Below, piece after piece: positions 9,096 to 17,889 of a stretch of 64,000 nucleotides of DNA. Position numbers and translations under genes: made by a program. This DNA comes from Dehalococcoidia bacterium. GTDB taxonomy: Bacteria; Chloroflexota; Dehalococcoidia; SpSt-223. Position 1 is the stretch's first letter. Each line of letters begins with the position of its first letter. The stretch is taken from assembly GCA_026003895.1 (NCBI GenBank), contig BPIC01000002.1:682001-746000 (forward strand), written 5' to 3'. A model generated the notes under the pieces. That model did not search any database. It had not been told where the DNA came from and worked only from the letters and a program-made list of their open reading frames with translations.

Positions 9096-10169
9096 TCAAG
9101 CGACGACCTGCGCCTCCAACTTCCGTGTTCGATCCGCGAGTGCGAGCGCATCGATCAGCGGATCGAGCGCGCCGTCCAAGATCGCAGGCAGACCGTGCAA
9201 GGTGAGTCCAATGCGGTGGTCGGTCAGACGATCCTGCGGGAAGTTATAGGTTCGGATCTTCTCTGAGCGCTCACCGGCGCCGACCTGCGCTCGCCGGTCT
9301 GCGGCGAGCGCCTCCTCGCGCTTGCGCTGCTCGCTTTCGTACAGCCGGGCTCGAAGCACGGCCATCGCCTTGAGCCGATTTTTCAGCTGCGAGCGCTCGT
9401 CTTGACACGTAACCACAATCCCGGTGGGTTTGTGAAGCAGCCGGACGGCGGTCGAAACTTTATTGACGTTTTGCCCGCCGGCTCCTCCGGAACGGTAGAA
9501 CTCCATTTCGATATCTTCATCCCGGATGTCGAAATCGACCTCATCGACTTCCGGAAGGACTGCGACGGTTGCGGTCGAGGTGTGGATCCGGCCCTGCGCT
9601 TCGGTCGCTGGAACCCGCTGCACCCGATGGACGCCGCTCTCCCATTTCAGCCTGCTGTACGCTCCTCGACCCTGCACCTCAAACACGACTTCTTTGAACC
9701 CACCTGCCTCCGCTTCGCTGACGTCAACGACTTCGACCTTCCAACGCCTCCGCTCGGCATAGCGGGTATACATGCGAAAGAGGTCGGCGGCAAACAACGC
9801 CGCTTCCTCTCCACCCACCCCGGCGCGAATCTCCATGAAGACGTTCTTGTCGTCGTTTGGATCTTTGGGGAGAAGGGCGAGTTTCAATCGTTCGTCCAGC
9901 TCGTCGCGGAGCGGTTCAAGGCGGGCGAGTTCGTCCTTCGCCATCGCAATGAGCTCTGGGTCGCTCTCCTCGTCCAAGATCTGCCGGGCCTCGCGAATTT
10001 GTTGTTCGGTCTTGCGATAGTCCCGATACAGCTCCACCACCGGTTCGATTTCGGTCCGTTCGCGATTCAAGCGAATCACGCGCTCGTAGTCGTTGAGGTT
10101 CGCCGGGTCGGCAAGTTCGTTGGTCAGGTCTTCGTAGCGACGCACGACGGCGTCAAGGCGGTTATACAT
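9096..10169 (-). CDS. prfA: peptide chain release factor 1
   Basis: A 357-residue class I release factor that reads UAA and UAG and triggers peptide release on the ribosome. The codon-reading tripeptide of RF1 is visible as PAT in [14 protein letters not shown], and the catalytic loop as [18 protein letters not shown]. Length and both domains match the family. The start is ATG 10169, with GAGGTG 5 bases upstream. It heads a prfA-prmC pair and lies downstream of hisS in the same direction, about 38 bases away. Confidence 0.95.
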   Translation of the reverse strand: MYNRLDAVVRRYEDLTNELADPANLNDYERVIRLNRERTEIEPVVELYRDYRKTEQQIREARQILDEESDPELIAMAKDELARLEPLRDELDERLKLALLPKDPNDDKNVFMEIRAGVGGEEAALFAADLFRMYTRYAERRRWKVEVVDVSEAEAGGFKEVVFEVQGRGAYSRLKWESGVHRVQRVPATEAQGRIHTSTATVAVLPEVDEVDFDIRDEDIEMEFYRSGGAGGQNVNKVSTAVRLLHKPTGIVVTCQDERSQLKNRLKAMAVLRARLYESEQRKREEALAADRRAQVGAGERSEKIRTYNFPQDRLTDHRIGLTLHGLPAILDGALDPLIDALALADRTRKLEAQVVA

Positions 10170-10207
10170 CGAGGCACCTCATGGGCAGGCTCTAGGTTGG
10201 GCGGGGG

Positions 10208-11464
10208 TTAAGTGTCGGCGGTCAGCGCATCCGCGATGCGCCAAAGCGGAACCATGCGGGGTTCGCCGCCTTGCAACGGTTTGAGCTGCGCCTCACCCGC
10301 CGCAAGTTCATCGGGACCGAGGATGACCGCGTAGCGCGCGCCGGAAGCATTTGCCTGCCGCATCTGGCCCTTCACTCCGCGACCGCCGACCGGACCCGCT
10401 GTCGGGATTCCTCGGCGCCGAAGGGTTGCTGCGAGAGCGACGGCGTCGGCTGCCGTTTCCTCACCGATCGCAACGACATACGCGACCGGTCGCGCGGGCG
10501 GCGGGGCCTCGAACCCTGCCTTCTTGAGATTCAACAGGATTCGCTCAAGCCCGGTAGCAAACCCGATTCCTGGCGTTGGTCGCCCGCCAAGCTGGGCAAT
10601 CAAACCGTCGTACCGGCCACCGCCCCCGATCGTGCTCTGTCCGCCAACGTCGTGTGGCTGGTACTCAAAGACCGTCCGAGTGTAGTAGTCGAGGCCGCGC
10701 ACCAAGCGGTGATCGACCTGCCACGGACGTCCGAGCCGGTCCAGATATCGGCTAAGGGTGGCGAAGTGACTGGCGCAGGCGTCGCAGAGCCAGTCAACGC
10801 TGCGAGGAGCGTCATCGCCGATGCGCTGGCAGACGGAATTCTTGCAATCGAGCAAGCGGAGCGGGTTCCGTTCCAGCCGCCCTCGGCAGTCGGCGCACAG
10901 GTCACCAAGGTGCCGGGCGAAATAGTCACGCAGCGCCGCGACGTAGCTCGGTCGGCACGCCTCATCCCCGATGCTGTTGACGAGCAGGCTGGTCCGCGGG
11001 ATGCCCAGCTCTTCGTATAGGAGGCCAGCCATGTCGATGACCTCGGCATCGACCGTCGGATCGGCCTCGCCGATCGCTTCCACGTTGAATTGATGGAACT
11101 GGCGATACCGGCCGGCCTGCGGCCGGTCATAGCGGAAAAGCGGGCCGATGCTATAAAGCCGAACCGGCTGCGGCCATGATGCCATGCCATGTTCGAGGTA
11201 GGCCCGGCAAATTGCGGCTGTAAATTCCGGACGTAACGTCAGCGAGTTTTCACCTTTGTCGAGGAAGGTGTACATCTCCTTTTCCACGACATCGGTCGTC
11301 TCACCAACGCCACGCAAGAAAACGTCAGTCGACTCGACGATCGGCGTATCGATCCGTCGGTATCCATAGCGTTTTGCGATGTCAGCACAACGATCGAGGA
11401 GATAATGCCACTCCGGCTGATCGTCCGGGAGGATATCTTGCATGCCCCGCGGCGCGCGGTACAC
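10208..11464 (-). CDS. hisS: histidyl-tRNA synthetase
   Basis: A 418-residue class II aminoacyl-tRNA synthetase. It starts MYRAPRGMQDILPDD as the family does. Motif 2 is GPLFRYDRPQAGRYRQFHQF, the histidine-specific segment is LVRGLDYYTRTVFEY, and motif 3 lies around TPGIGFATGLERILL; a GGGGRYDGL loop stands between. The C-terminal 90 residues form the anticodon-binding fold. A CxxC pair (LCADC) and a CDAC in the middle could hold a metal, as in some bacterial HisS. The gene leads the hisS-prfA-prmC series. Confidence 0.95.
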   Translation of the reverse strand: MYRAPRGMQDILPDDQPEWHYLLDRCADIAKRYGYRRIDTPIVESTDVFLRGVGETTDVVEKEMYTFLDKGENSLTLRPEFTAAICRAYLEHGMASWPQPVRLYSIGPLFRYDRPQAGRYRQFHQFNVEAIGEADPTVDAEVIDMAGLLYEELGIPRTSLLVNSIGDEACRPSYVAALRDYFARHLGDLCADCRGRLERNPLRLLDCKNSVCQRIGDDAPRSVDWLCDACASHFATLSRYLDRLGRPWQVDHRLVRGLDYYTRTVFEYQPHDVGGQSTIGGGGRYDGLIAQLGGRPTPGIGFATGLERILLNLKKAGFEAPPPARPVAYVVAIGEETAADAVALAATLRRRGIPTAGPVGGRGVKGQMRQANASGARYAVILGPDELAAGEAQLKPLQGGEPRMVPLWRIADALTADT

Positions 11465-11591
11465 GGTCCGGCCTCTCTTTCACGTTCAGGATAGCTGATG
11501 AAGAAAACGCCGTGCAACCGCGCCGCTTGTCGGTGAATCCTGTGCGACGTACAATGACTGCAAGGTCCGACAGGTGCGAGAAGAGGCTGCC

Positions 11592-12194
11592 GTGTTCAAT
11601 CCATTTCGCCGCCAACCTCTGGACGAATCGATCCGAGCCCGCGTCCCGCCGGGGCAGGTTCTCACCGACAAATGGCCGGTGCTCCACTACGGCCCGGTGC
11701 CCAAGATCGACCTCTCACGATGGACCTTCCGCGTTTGGGGGGAAGTCGAGCGTCCGGTCGAACTGACGTGGGAGCAGTTTTTGCAGCTTCCCCAGATCGA
11801 GTCGATATCCGATATCCATTGCGTCACGCGCTGGAGCCGTTTGGATAATCGGTGGAAAGGGGTCGCGGCGAAGGACGTGCTCGCGCTGGCCCGCCCAACC
11901 AAAGACGCGAGGTTCGCCGTCGCTCACGCCGAACACGGATACACGGCCAACCTGCCGCTTGAGGCGCTCTATGAAGACGACGTGCTCTTTGCCTTTGAGC
12001 ATGACGGCCAACCGCTTACCCCCGAGCACGGCTTTCCCCTTCGGCTGGTCGTCCCAAAGCGCTATTTCTGGAAGAGCGCAAAGTGGGTGCGAGGACTCGA
12101 ACTGCTGCGTGAGGACCGGATCGGCTTCTGGGAACAGCTCGGCTACCACAACGACGCCGATCCGTGGCAGGAACAGCGCTTCTGGAGCGACTGA
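11592..12194 (+). CDS. SUOX-fold molybdopterin-dependent oxidoreductase
   Basis: A 200-residue protein with a stand-alone oxidoreductase molybdopterin-binding domain of the sulfite-oxidase type. DIHCVTRWSRLDNRWKGV carries the Cys expected to ligate molybdenum and the Arg residues that contact the pterin; GYTANLPLEAL and LVVPKRYFWKSAKWVRGLEL are further family signatures. No heme or dimerisation domain and no Tat signal are seen, so it is a cytosolic-looking single-domain member whose substrate is unknown (YedY-like proteins reduce methionine sulfoxide). GTG 11592 is chosen for the AAGAGG five bases upstream. Confidence 0.82.
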   Translation: MFNPFRRQPLDESIRARVPPGQVLTDKWPVLHYGPVPKIDLSRWTFRVWGEVERPVELTWEQFLQLPQIESISDIHCVTRWSRLDNRWKGVAAKDVLALARPTKDARFAVAHAEHGYTANLPLEALYEDDVLFAFEHDGQPLTPEHGFPLRLVVPKRYFWKSAKWVRGLELLREDRIGFWEQLGYHNDADPWQEQRFWSD

Positions 12195-12608
12195 CTTCAC
12201 CGGTCGCGGTTGGAAGGCTCGTGCCACCGCCAGCTGGCTGATTGGTTCGTTGGACTTCGACCGCGCTTGATGGATGATTCACTGCCACAACCTCGGGTTG
12301 TGGTCAGGCGATGGGCACTAGCCGCGCTCGCCGAACGGCATCGCAACAACCGGACGGCACGCCTCGGAGAGCGTCAGTCTCGGAGGCAGTCCACCTCGTT
12401 GCGACTGGCTGGTCTTCGGCCACCGCGAGTTTTGAGCGCCGACCGTTCGTCGTAACTCGGAAAGGCCTCTATCTTGCCGTGCAGCCCGCGTCCGCGGCGC
12501 AGGTGTGCCAAAAAAACTGCTGGCGTCCCGGGAAACGTCAAGACGGTGCGCACGACGTTGGCTAGGCGCACCTTGAATCAGACAGCCTACAGCGCCTCGA
12601 CAGGTGCA
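12195..12608. other. 414-bp gap without a convincing gene
   Basis: Lies between the convergent molybdoprotein and GMC genes. A hairpin at 12285-12303 is described separately. On the minus strand a 65-codon frame (12571 to 12374, GTG start) has a hydrophobic opening (VVRTVLTFPGTPAVFLAHL) that looks protein-like, but it has no recognised family and no clear ribosome site. It is left uncalled. Confidence 0.4.
12285..12303 (+). terminator. perfect 8-bp hairpin, possible terminator
   Basis: CCACAACC, a 3-base loop TCG, then GGTTGTGG form a perfect stem about 90 bases after the molybdoprotein stop. There is no T run after it on either strand, so intrinsic termination is only a possibility. Confidence 0.35.
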
Positions 12609-14162
12609 TTAGCAACGCTGGCTGGGACGGTGTTCTGGCGCAGCAGCGCTCGTGCGTCGCAGGCCATCGGCGATCTTCTCCGCGATCGCGAGCACCGGCA
12701 AGTGAACGGCAGCCCGCGGAATGGTCGGAATGAGCGACGCATCCGCCACGTAGAGGTTCTGGAATCCCCGAACCCGGCCGTCCGACTCTGCGACGGCGAG
12801 CGGGTCTTCGGGCGGTCCAACCTTGGCTGTCCCACACGCGTGGTGATAGAGATCCAGATGGTCCAGAACCCAGAGAAAGAGTGTCTCGTCCCGGATCTCG
12901 ATGCCGGGTTCCGCCTCCTCCGCTAGCCAACTCCCAAGGGGTTCTCCCGCCAAGATGTCTCGTAGCCGCTCGATTCCCCGAACCAGCCGTCGGATGTCCT
13001 CGGGATGCCCGATTCCACCGCGAATTCGCGGCGCAGCGAGCGGATCCTGTGAGGAGATCATCATCTCTCCCGATTCTGCCGGGGTGAGCATCCAGATTTG
13101 GGCGCCGAAAAAGCGCCCGCCCGGTGGCGCCGCCAGATGGCTGTGGAAGACGTGTAAGTCGAACCATTCCGAGGTCGGGTCGCTCTTCACCTTACAGACG
13201 AGCGCTGCGAAGGGCGTTCCTTCCGCGAGCAGACGCTCTCGGGCGCCCGGGGCTGGCTCCCACCGCATCGAAACACCCGGCTGGTCCCACAAATTTCTCC
13301 CGATACCCGGCAAGTCGTGCAGCCGGGACCCCTCTTCAAGGATCGGACGGAGGCGATCCGCCGGTCCAATCCCGGACCGTTGAAGAATGGCTGGTGTACC
13401 GAATGTTCCAGCGCAAAGCACAATCCGCTCGGCGGCGAATCGGCGGCGCTGACCATCCTGCAGCACATGTACTGCTACTGCGCGTCCCGCCTGCCATTCG
13501 ATTCGGTCTACGTGCGTGTTCGCCACGATTGTCAGGTTGTTTCGCTGGCGCGCCGGATCGAGGTAGGCTTCGGCGAGATGCACCCGCGCCATCCCAACTA
13601 CATTGCGCGTGTCGCGGCCAACCCCTTCGCGGGCATCCGGGTCATTGAAATCGGCAAGACGCGGGACACCATGAGCTCGATAGGCTTCAGCGACCGCTTC
13701 GATTAGCGACGACGTCGACGTTCCTGTTGTCACGGGGAGTAGCCCGCTGCGTCCGTGGCCGGGCCACGCACCCTCGAGGTCCCGTTCGACGCGCTGCAGG
13801 TAGGGAAACAATCCCTCCCAGCCCCAACCACGGATCCCCAGTGCCTCCCAGCGATCGAGATCAGCGCGAGTCGGCCACGTGATACCGGCTGCGTTGACCG
13901 TCGACGAACCGCCGACCACCTTGCCCCGCCATTGGCGATAGGTTCGCCCCCGGGCGATCATCTGGTAGCCCCAATCGTGGGAGCCGGGCTGATACCGAGC
14001 GGAGATTAGGACGTCCGGCCAGCCGCCGGCCGCGACCGGACCGTAGTCCGGTCCGGCTTCGATCAACCCGAGACGATGGTGGGCGTCCTCGCTCAGCCGG
14101 TTGGCGACGACGCAACCGGCCGAGCCTGCGCCGATGACGATCGTGTCGAACTCGTGCTCCAT
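12609..14162 (-). CDS. GMC-family FAD-dependent oxidoreductase
   Basis: A 517-residue flavoprotein of the glucose-methanol-choline family. The N-terminal dinucleotide fold IGAGSAGCVVANRLSE is followed by an acidic strand end (LIEAG), the FAD-linking segment WRGKVVGGSSTVNAAGI and the second signature LCAGTFGTPAILQRSGIG. The C-terminus holds LYHHACGTAKVG with the catalytic His, and NLYVADASLIPTIP; a His in AAVHLPVLAIAEKIADG is a candidate second active-site residue. Substrate is likely an alcohol, choline or sugar and cannot be decided. No signal peptide is seen. Confidence 0.9.
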   Translation of the reverse strand: MEHEFDTIVIGAGSAGCVVANRLSEDAHHRLGLIEAGPDYGPVAAGGWPDVLISARYQPGSHDWGYQMIARGRTYRQWRGKVVGGSSTVNAAGITWPTRADLDRWEALGIRGWGWEGLFPYLQRVERDLEGAWPGHGRSGLLPVTTGTSTSSLIEAVAEAYRAHGVPRLADFNDPDAREGVGRDTRNVVGMARVHLAEAYLDPARQRNNLTIVANTHVDRIEWQAGRAVAVHVLQDGQRRRFAAERIVLCAGTFGTPAILQRSGIGPADRLRPILEEGSRLHDLPGIGRNLWDQPGVSMRWEPAPGARERLLAEGTPFAALVCKVKSDPTSEWFDLHVFHSHLAAPPGGRFFGAQIWMLTPAESGEMMISSQDPLAAPRIRGGIGHPEDIRRLVRGIERLRDILAGEPLGSWLAEEAEPGIEIRDETLFLWVLDHLDLYHHACGTAKVGPPEDPLAVAESDGRVRGFQNLYVADASLIPTIPRAAVHLPVLAIAEKIADGLRRTSAAAPEHRPSQRC

Positions 14163-15790
14163 CTTGCCTCGCGTGCCTGACGTCCCGGACGGAGGATAGC
14201 ACGCCCAGCCGGCCGCCGGCGGCTCGAGCGGCTGAGCCCGACCGTGCCCAACAAACAGCCTCTACAACGGTGGACAACGCGGCCTGACGGTGAACCGCGT
14301 TCGCCATCCGTCCGCCCGCCGAGATCGGCGTTAGCGGACACTCCCGATTCTTGCCGCATCGAACCGTTCATCCACAGGAGGCTGTCGGGCGAGGTCGGAG
14401 GGCGTGCCGGAAGGAACGTCATCGATCGGCAAGGCTGGTTGCACGCTATGACCCCGTTCACGCTCGGTCGCGTAACCCGAGGTGAACTCGCCGCCCGTCA
14501 GCCCCTGACCAGCGTGCTCCAATCACGCGGGAATCTCGACCCGCGGCGCTTCCTGCGATCGATCTGTCGGCACGGCGGTCGTACGCTTGGCGAGCGCCGC
14601 CACGCCGAGATCGACGAGGACCCTTCTTCCCGCAACGCATCAGACTCGCCTTGCGCACGGCGGTTACCCGGGCGGGGCGAGGACGGTTGCCGCGTGCCAT
14701 CCGCACTCTTAGCGCCGGTAGCACGCCACAATTCGCGCGCGAAGCGCGGTCTGGAGCGAAGAGCCAAGCCGCGAGGTTCATCGCGATTTACATCCAGACG
14801 GCGCGGTCAGGTGCAACGGCAGACGCCCGGGCGCGGGGGACAACGGCTTCGATCACCGGCTCCTCAAACCCGGTAGCAGCGAAGGTTCTTCTCAGCCGGT
14901 GCAGCAAGTCCCAGCGCTCGGCCAACGGGTCGGCCAGCCTCGAGGGCGCCTACGCTCGGGGCCATCGCACTTGCCCTTCACTGCACCGTCTGTGCTGTGT
15001 GGGAAGGCGAAAGGACCCCCGGGCGTCCGCGCCGCGGCGAAGCGCCGTCCTAGGCGCCCCGGCTCGGCCAGCCACCCGGCTGGCATCCCAGTCCGGCAGC
15101 CCACGGCCGCTTGAAACACCGTTCGACGAATTCCGGCGCGTCCGGCTACGGCTGCGCCGCCCGCGACCGCCACCGAGAGCGAGTGCCCCTCAGCGAACTG
15201 CCACACCCCGAGCCACCACGACATCGCCCACGAGGTGGTTACTCCAACGATGGCAATGAGCACACCCGAGCGAAAGCCATGGTTTTGGACAGCGGTGGTG
15301 ACAACCACCGCAATGCGGCGTTGCAGCCCTCTCGGGCGCGGCGACCGCTGCGAGGAACGTCCCGCCAGACACGCCCTAGCCGTCCGATCTAGGAACGGCG
15401 ACCAACAATGCTGCGGCCGTTGGGCCGGTCACCACATCGGACGAGTCACCGTGCTTCTGAAACTGCGAAAGCAAGCTACGACACGCAATCGCATCCAGAC
15501 GATCGATCCAATCTCCAAATCTGAGAAGACTTGCTTCGCTGCCGACCGACCGCCGCGCCCACGGAAGCTGGCGAGTACTCGTCGGCTCTCCCTCGCCGAG
15601 CCTCGGCAGCCGGATCGTCAGGCGATGCGGCACGATCGCCTTCGCCTTGCCGATCACAGCCTCAGGCTGCTGGTCATGACGTAGTCCGGCAACGAATCTC
15701 GTACGACGTCCACGGACTGGTTAGGACCGTGTCACGAAATAGATCCAGCCAACTCCCGAACGACCGAGCGGAGCCAGCGCTGCACGGTGC
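14163..15790. other. 1.6-kb region with no intact gene, possible gene remnants
   Basis: No reading frame here has a family I recognise, and long frames in one direction are interrupted every 100-300 bases. On the minus strand a few stretches look like fragments of proteins: around 14940-14800 the frame reads LLHRLRRTFAATGFEEPVIE, and around 15308-15130 a hydrophobic piece contains SGVLIAIVGVTTSWAMSWW. These could be decayed genes or genes broken by sequence errors. No tRNA, repeat array or insertion-sequence ends are seen. Confidence 0.45.
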
Positions 15791-15855
15791 GCCCGGGGGT
15801 CATCCCCCGCCGCAGTCCGCCGCACCCGATCCGTGTGATAACTTGTCATAAATAT

Positions 15856-15885
15856 TTGACAGTTTCCGATATCCGCTCGTATAGT
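15856..15885 (+). promoter_or_regulatory. sigma-70-type promoter of the KGG gene
   Basis: TTGACA at 15856-15861 and TATAGT at 15880-15885 are separated by 18 bp and lie in an AT-rich patch that stands out from the GC-rich surroundings. A start near 15892 would leave a leader of about 65 bases before the ATG at 15958. Confidence 0.7.
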
Positions 15886-15957
15886 TGCTTCAAGGTGTGG
15901 TGGCAATGCTGCCAGTCCGGACGGACCCCCGTCTGGTCGCGGGAAAGGAGTTGTCCG

Positions 15958-16284
15958 ATGACGGACATGACGGTGAAGGAAGCGGGGAAAAAGGGCGGCA
16001 AGACCGTCAAAGAGCGCTATGGGCCCGCGTTCTTTTCAACGATTGGCAAGAAGGGCGGGCGCGCGGTGGCGACCGAGCGCGGTCCTGAGTTCTACGCCCA
16101 GATTGGAAAGAAGGGCGGTGACGCCGTCAAGGAGAAGCACGGCCCGGAATACTACGCTCAGATTGGACGCAAGGGCGGCTACGCCGTGAAGGAACGTCAC
16201 GGCCCAGACTACTACTCGACGATCGGCAAGAAGGGTGGCGAAACGCTCAAGCGAAGCCGCTCGCCGAAGAAGGCCGACTCCTAG
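15958..16284 (+). CDS. KGG-repeat (Em/LEA-like) stress protein
   Basis: A 108-residue, highly basic, hydrophilic protein made almost wholly of five copies of a roughly 20-residue unit: G-(K/R)-KGG-x-x-V, then a (K/R)ExxGPxxY/F segment and an Ile before the next GKKGG. This is the stress-induced KGG motif found in bacterial general-stress proteins and plant group 1 LEA (Em) proteins, usually linked to desiccation or osmotic tolerance. AAAGGAG ends 7 bases before ATG 15958, and a strong promoter lies upstream. The repeat units are well preserved, suggesting recent duplication or strong constraint. Confidence 0.85.
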   Translation: MTDMTVKEAGKKGGKTVKERYGPAFFSTIGKKGGRAVATERGPEFYAQIGKKGGDAVKEKHGPEYYAQIGRKGGYAVKERHGPDYYSTIGKKGGETLKRSRSPKKADS

Positions 16285-16373
16285 CGGAGTGCCTCGTGGG
16301 ATCCTCGAGGCCGATGGCGGCCACTTAGAGGAGAGAGCGAGGCACACGGTCTTCTTGGCTACGCCCGCCGAAT

Positions 16374-16910
16374 TTATTCGCGGACATCCCGTTCCCGGAC
16401 GGTGTCAGCAAGGCGACGCCAAAAGCGCCGACGCACCACGGCTAGGTAACGCCGGGTGAGGCGTCGAGCTCGAAGCGGGCGCCCCCGCAGCGCTGCCAGT
16501 GCATCGGGCCAGCGGACAAGGGCGGGGCGTGTCCGACCAAGGTGAACCCCGAAGCGGCGAAGCGCGGCGCGCTGGACCGCCGCAAGCTCGTCAAGCACCG
16601 CCACGTACGCTGCCGACTCGGCAGGCGCCAGCACGCTCAACATTCCCATGAGGGCAATGTCCACCGTCGCTTCGGGCTCAATCTGGAGGACCACGCCGGG
16701 CAGCCCAATCAGCGGGACGATCGCCCCGCCTACGCTCGTCCCAGCGACCAACGCCGGACCAACCGGAACTATCGCGAAGGCGACTGGGCCGCGGGGTGTT
16801 GCGACCACGACACGCTCCCGCGATTCCTTTGACCGCCAGACGGCAATCACTGGTATCCCAGCGGCGCGCAGCCGATCCGCAAGGAGCGCCGTTGCCGTCG
16901 TCTCCACCAT
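16374..16910 (-). CDS. hypothetical protein
   Basis: A 178-residue protein that I do not recognise. The N-terminal 80 residues alternate strands and helices (VIAVWRSKESRERVVVATP, then AFAIVPVGPALVAGTSVGG), which could be an alpha/beta nucleotide-like domain but has no motif. The C-terminal half is helical and very Arg-rich (LRARRLTRRYLAVVRRRFWRRL), so contact with nucleic acid or membrane phospholipid is possible. The codon pattern has the strong third-position GC of its neighbours, which supports it as a gene. No ribosome site is clear at ATG 16910. Confidence 0.55.
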   Translation of the reverse strand: MVETTATALLADRLRAAGIPVIAVWRSKESRERVVVATPRGPVAFAIVPVGPALVAGTSVGGAIVPLIGLPGVVLQIEPEATVDIALMGMLSVLAPAESAAYVAVLDELAAVQRAALRRFGVHLGRTRPALVRWPDALAALRGRPLRARRLTRRYLAVVRRRFWRRLADTVRERDVRE

Positions 16911-17139
16911 GCTCTGCTACCAACGAGTCGGTTCTTTTTCAGTCTCCGGCCGCGAGAGGCGGCGGACTATCGGGAAAAGCCGTAACTCGTGGGGTTCAGC
17001 AACCCCGACCTACACCATCGTCCCGCACCGAACGGCGGTACGGTGTCGCGGGACATCGCCGGACGTCGGCCTCGGGCGGAACCCCGCTTGGATTGCGATG
17101 CCACACTCGTGACTGAAGAGCGGGCTGGGAGCTTGGAGA

Positions 17140-17685
17140 CTATTGCTGGCGCGAGCCGCCGCGTCGCTGGTCAAAGTCGCCGAGATCCAGGCTGTTGATG
17201 AAATCAGCGAACGGGCGCAGCTTTTCCAGCTCCTGCTGGTCCAACGATTCAGAACGCTCGGCTGTCTTCGCCTGCTGGCCTTCCTCTTCGAGGTAGATTC
17301 CGGCCTTCTCGAGGACGGTCTCTTCGGCGAAGATCGGAGCCTTTGCCCGCACCGCGAGTGCTAGCGCATCGCTTGGGCGCGAGTCGAGCTCCACTTGACG
17401 TCCGTCGACATCAAGCAGGATACGTGCGTAGAAGGTGTCGTTGTTCAGATCGCTGACGACGATCGAAAGGACGCGGCCGCCGAGCTCGCCAATTGTGGCA
17501 AGCAGCAGGTCATGAGTGAGCGGGCGCGCCACAGAGACGTCCTGAAGCTTGATTGCGATGGCGTCCGCCTCTGCTGGACCGATCCAAATCGGCAAATACC
17601 GATCGGACTCCTTTTCCTTCAGAATGACGACCCGTTGGTAGTTGAGCAGGCTCACCCGGATGCTTTCGATCACCATTTCGATCAT
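17140..17685 (-). CDS. bifunctional nuclease (DUF151) family protein
   Basis: A 181-residue protein. Residues 1-130 match the DUF151 / bifunctional nuclease domain: VVILKEKESDRYLPIWIGPAEADAIA, then RPLTHDLLLATIGELGGRV, FYARILLDVDGRQVELDSRPSDALALAVR. Members have been reported with combined DNase/RNase activity, and the family is common in Chloroflexota, Actinobacteria and Thermotogae. The Glu/Gln-rich C-terminal tail (about 135-181) is not conserved. ATG 17685 follows GGAGCG. It diverges from the CRISPR operon, sharing a 205-bp intergenic region. Confidence 0.85.
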   Translation of the reverse strand: MIEMVIESIRVSLLNYQRVVILKEKESDRYLPIWIGPAEADAIAIKLQDVSVARPLTHDLLLATIGELGGRVLSIVVSDLNNDTFYARILLDVDGRQVELDSRPSDALALAVRAKAPIFAEETVLEKAGIYLEEEGQQAKTAERSESLDQQELEKLRPFADFINSLDLGDFDQRRGGSRQQ

Positions 17686-17830
17686 CGCTCCGGCCTCCCC
17701 GCATCAGCGTTCCCGAGCCGGTTGCCAGCCTGCCGTGCCCGGCGAGCGCCGTGCAACCCTCTAGACATTGTACGTCCAGTCCCGGAGGCGATCAACCAAG
17801 TCGGCCAGTCACCCGTGGTTTACGGCTACG

Positions 17831-17839
17831 TGATATACT
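17831..17839 (+). promoter_or_regulatory. possible extended -10 promoter of the cas operon
   Basis: TG-A-TATACT at 17831-17839 is an extended -10 element; no good -35 is seen 17 bp upstream, as is usual for extended -10 promoters. Transcription from about 17846 would leave 44 bases before the GTG of cas10. Confidence 0.4.
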
Positions 17840-17889
17840 GCCGCCGGCGCTTTGGCAGCCCCTCTCACGACCACGGCTCAAGGGACTTT

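Noticed and set aside
10271-11020. 250-codon frame opposite hisS
   Set aside because: Antisense to a complete and conserved gene; composition is that of a shadow frame.
12374-12571. 65-codon minus-strand frame after the GMC gene
   Set aside because: Protein-like opening but no ribosome site or family; kept only as a note in the gap entry.
15958-16284. Regular 60-base periodicity as a CRISPR-like array
   Set aside because: The repeats encode KGG units in one frame with a ribosome site and promoter; they are codon-level repeats and have no unique spacers.
16289-16345. GTGCCTCG / CGAGGCAC inverted repeat after the KGG gene
   Set aside because: The 8-bp arms are about 40 bases apart with no T run; too weak for a terminator call.
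17400-17889. Upstream extension of cas10 into the DUF151 gene region
   Set aside because: The frame is open but lies antisense to DUF151 and lacks similarity; the HD domain begins right after GTG 17890.
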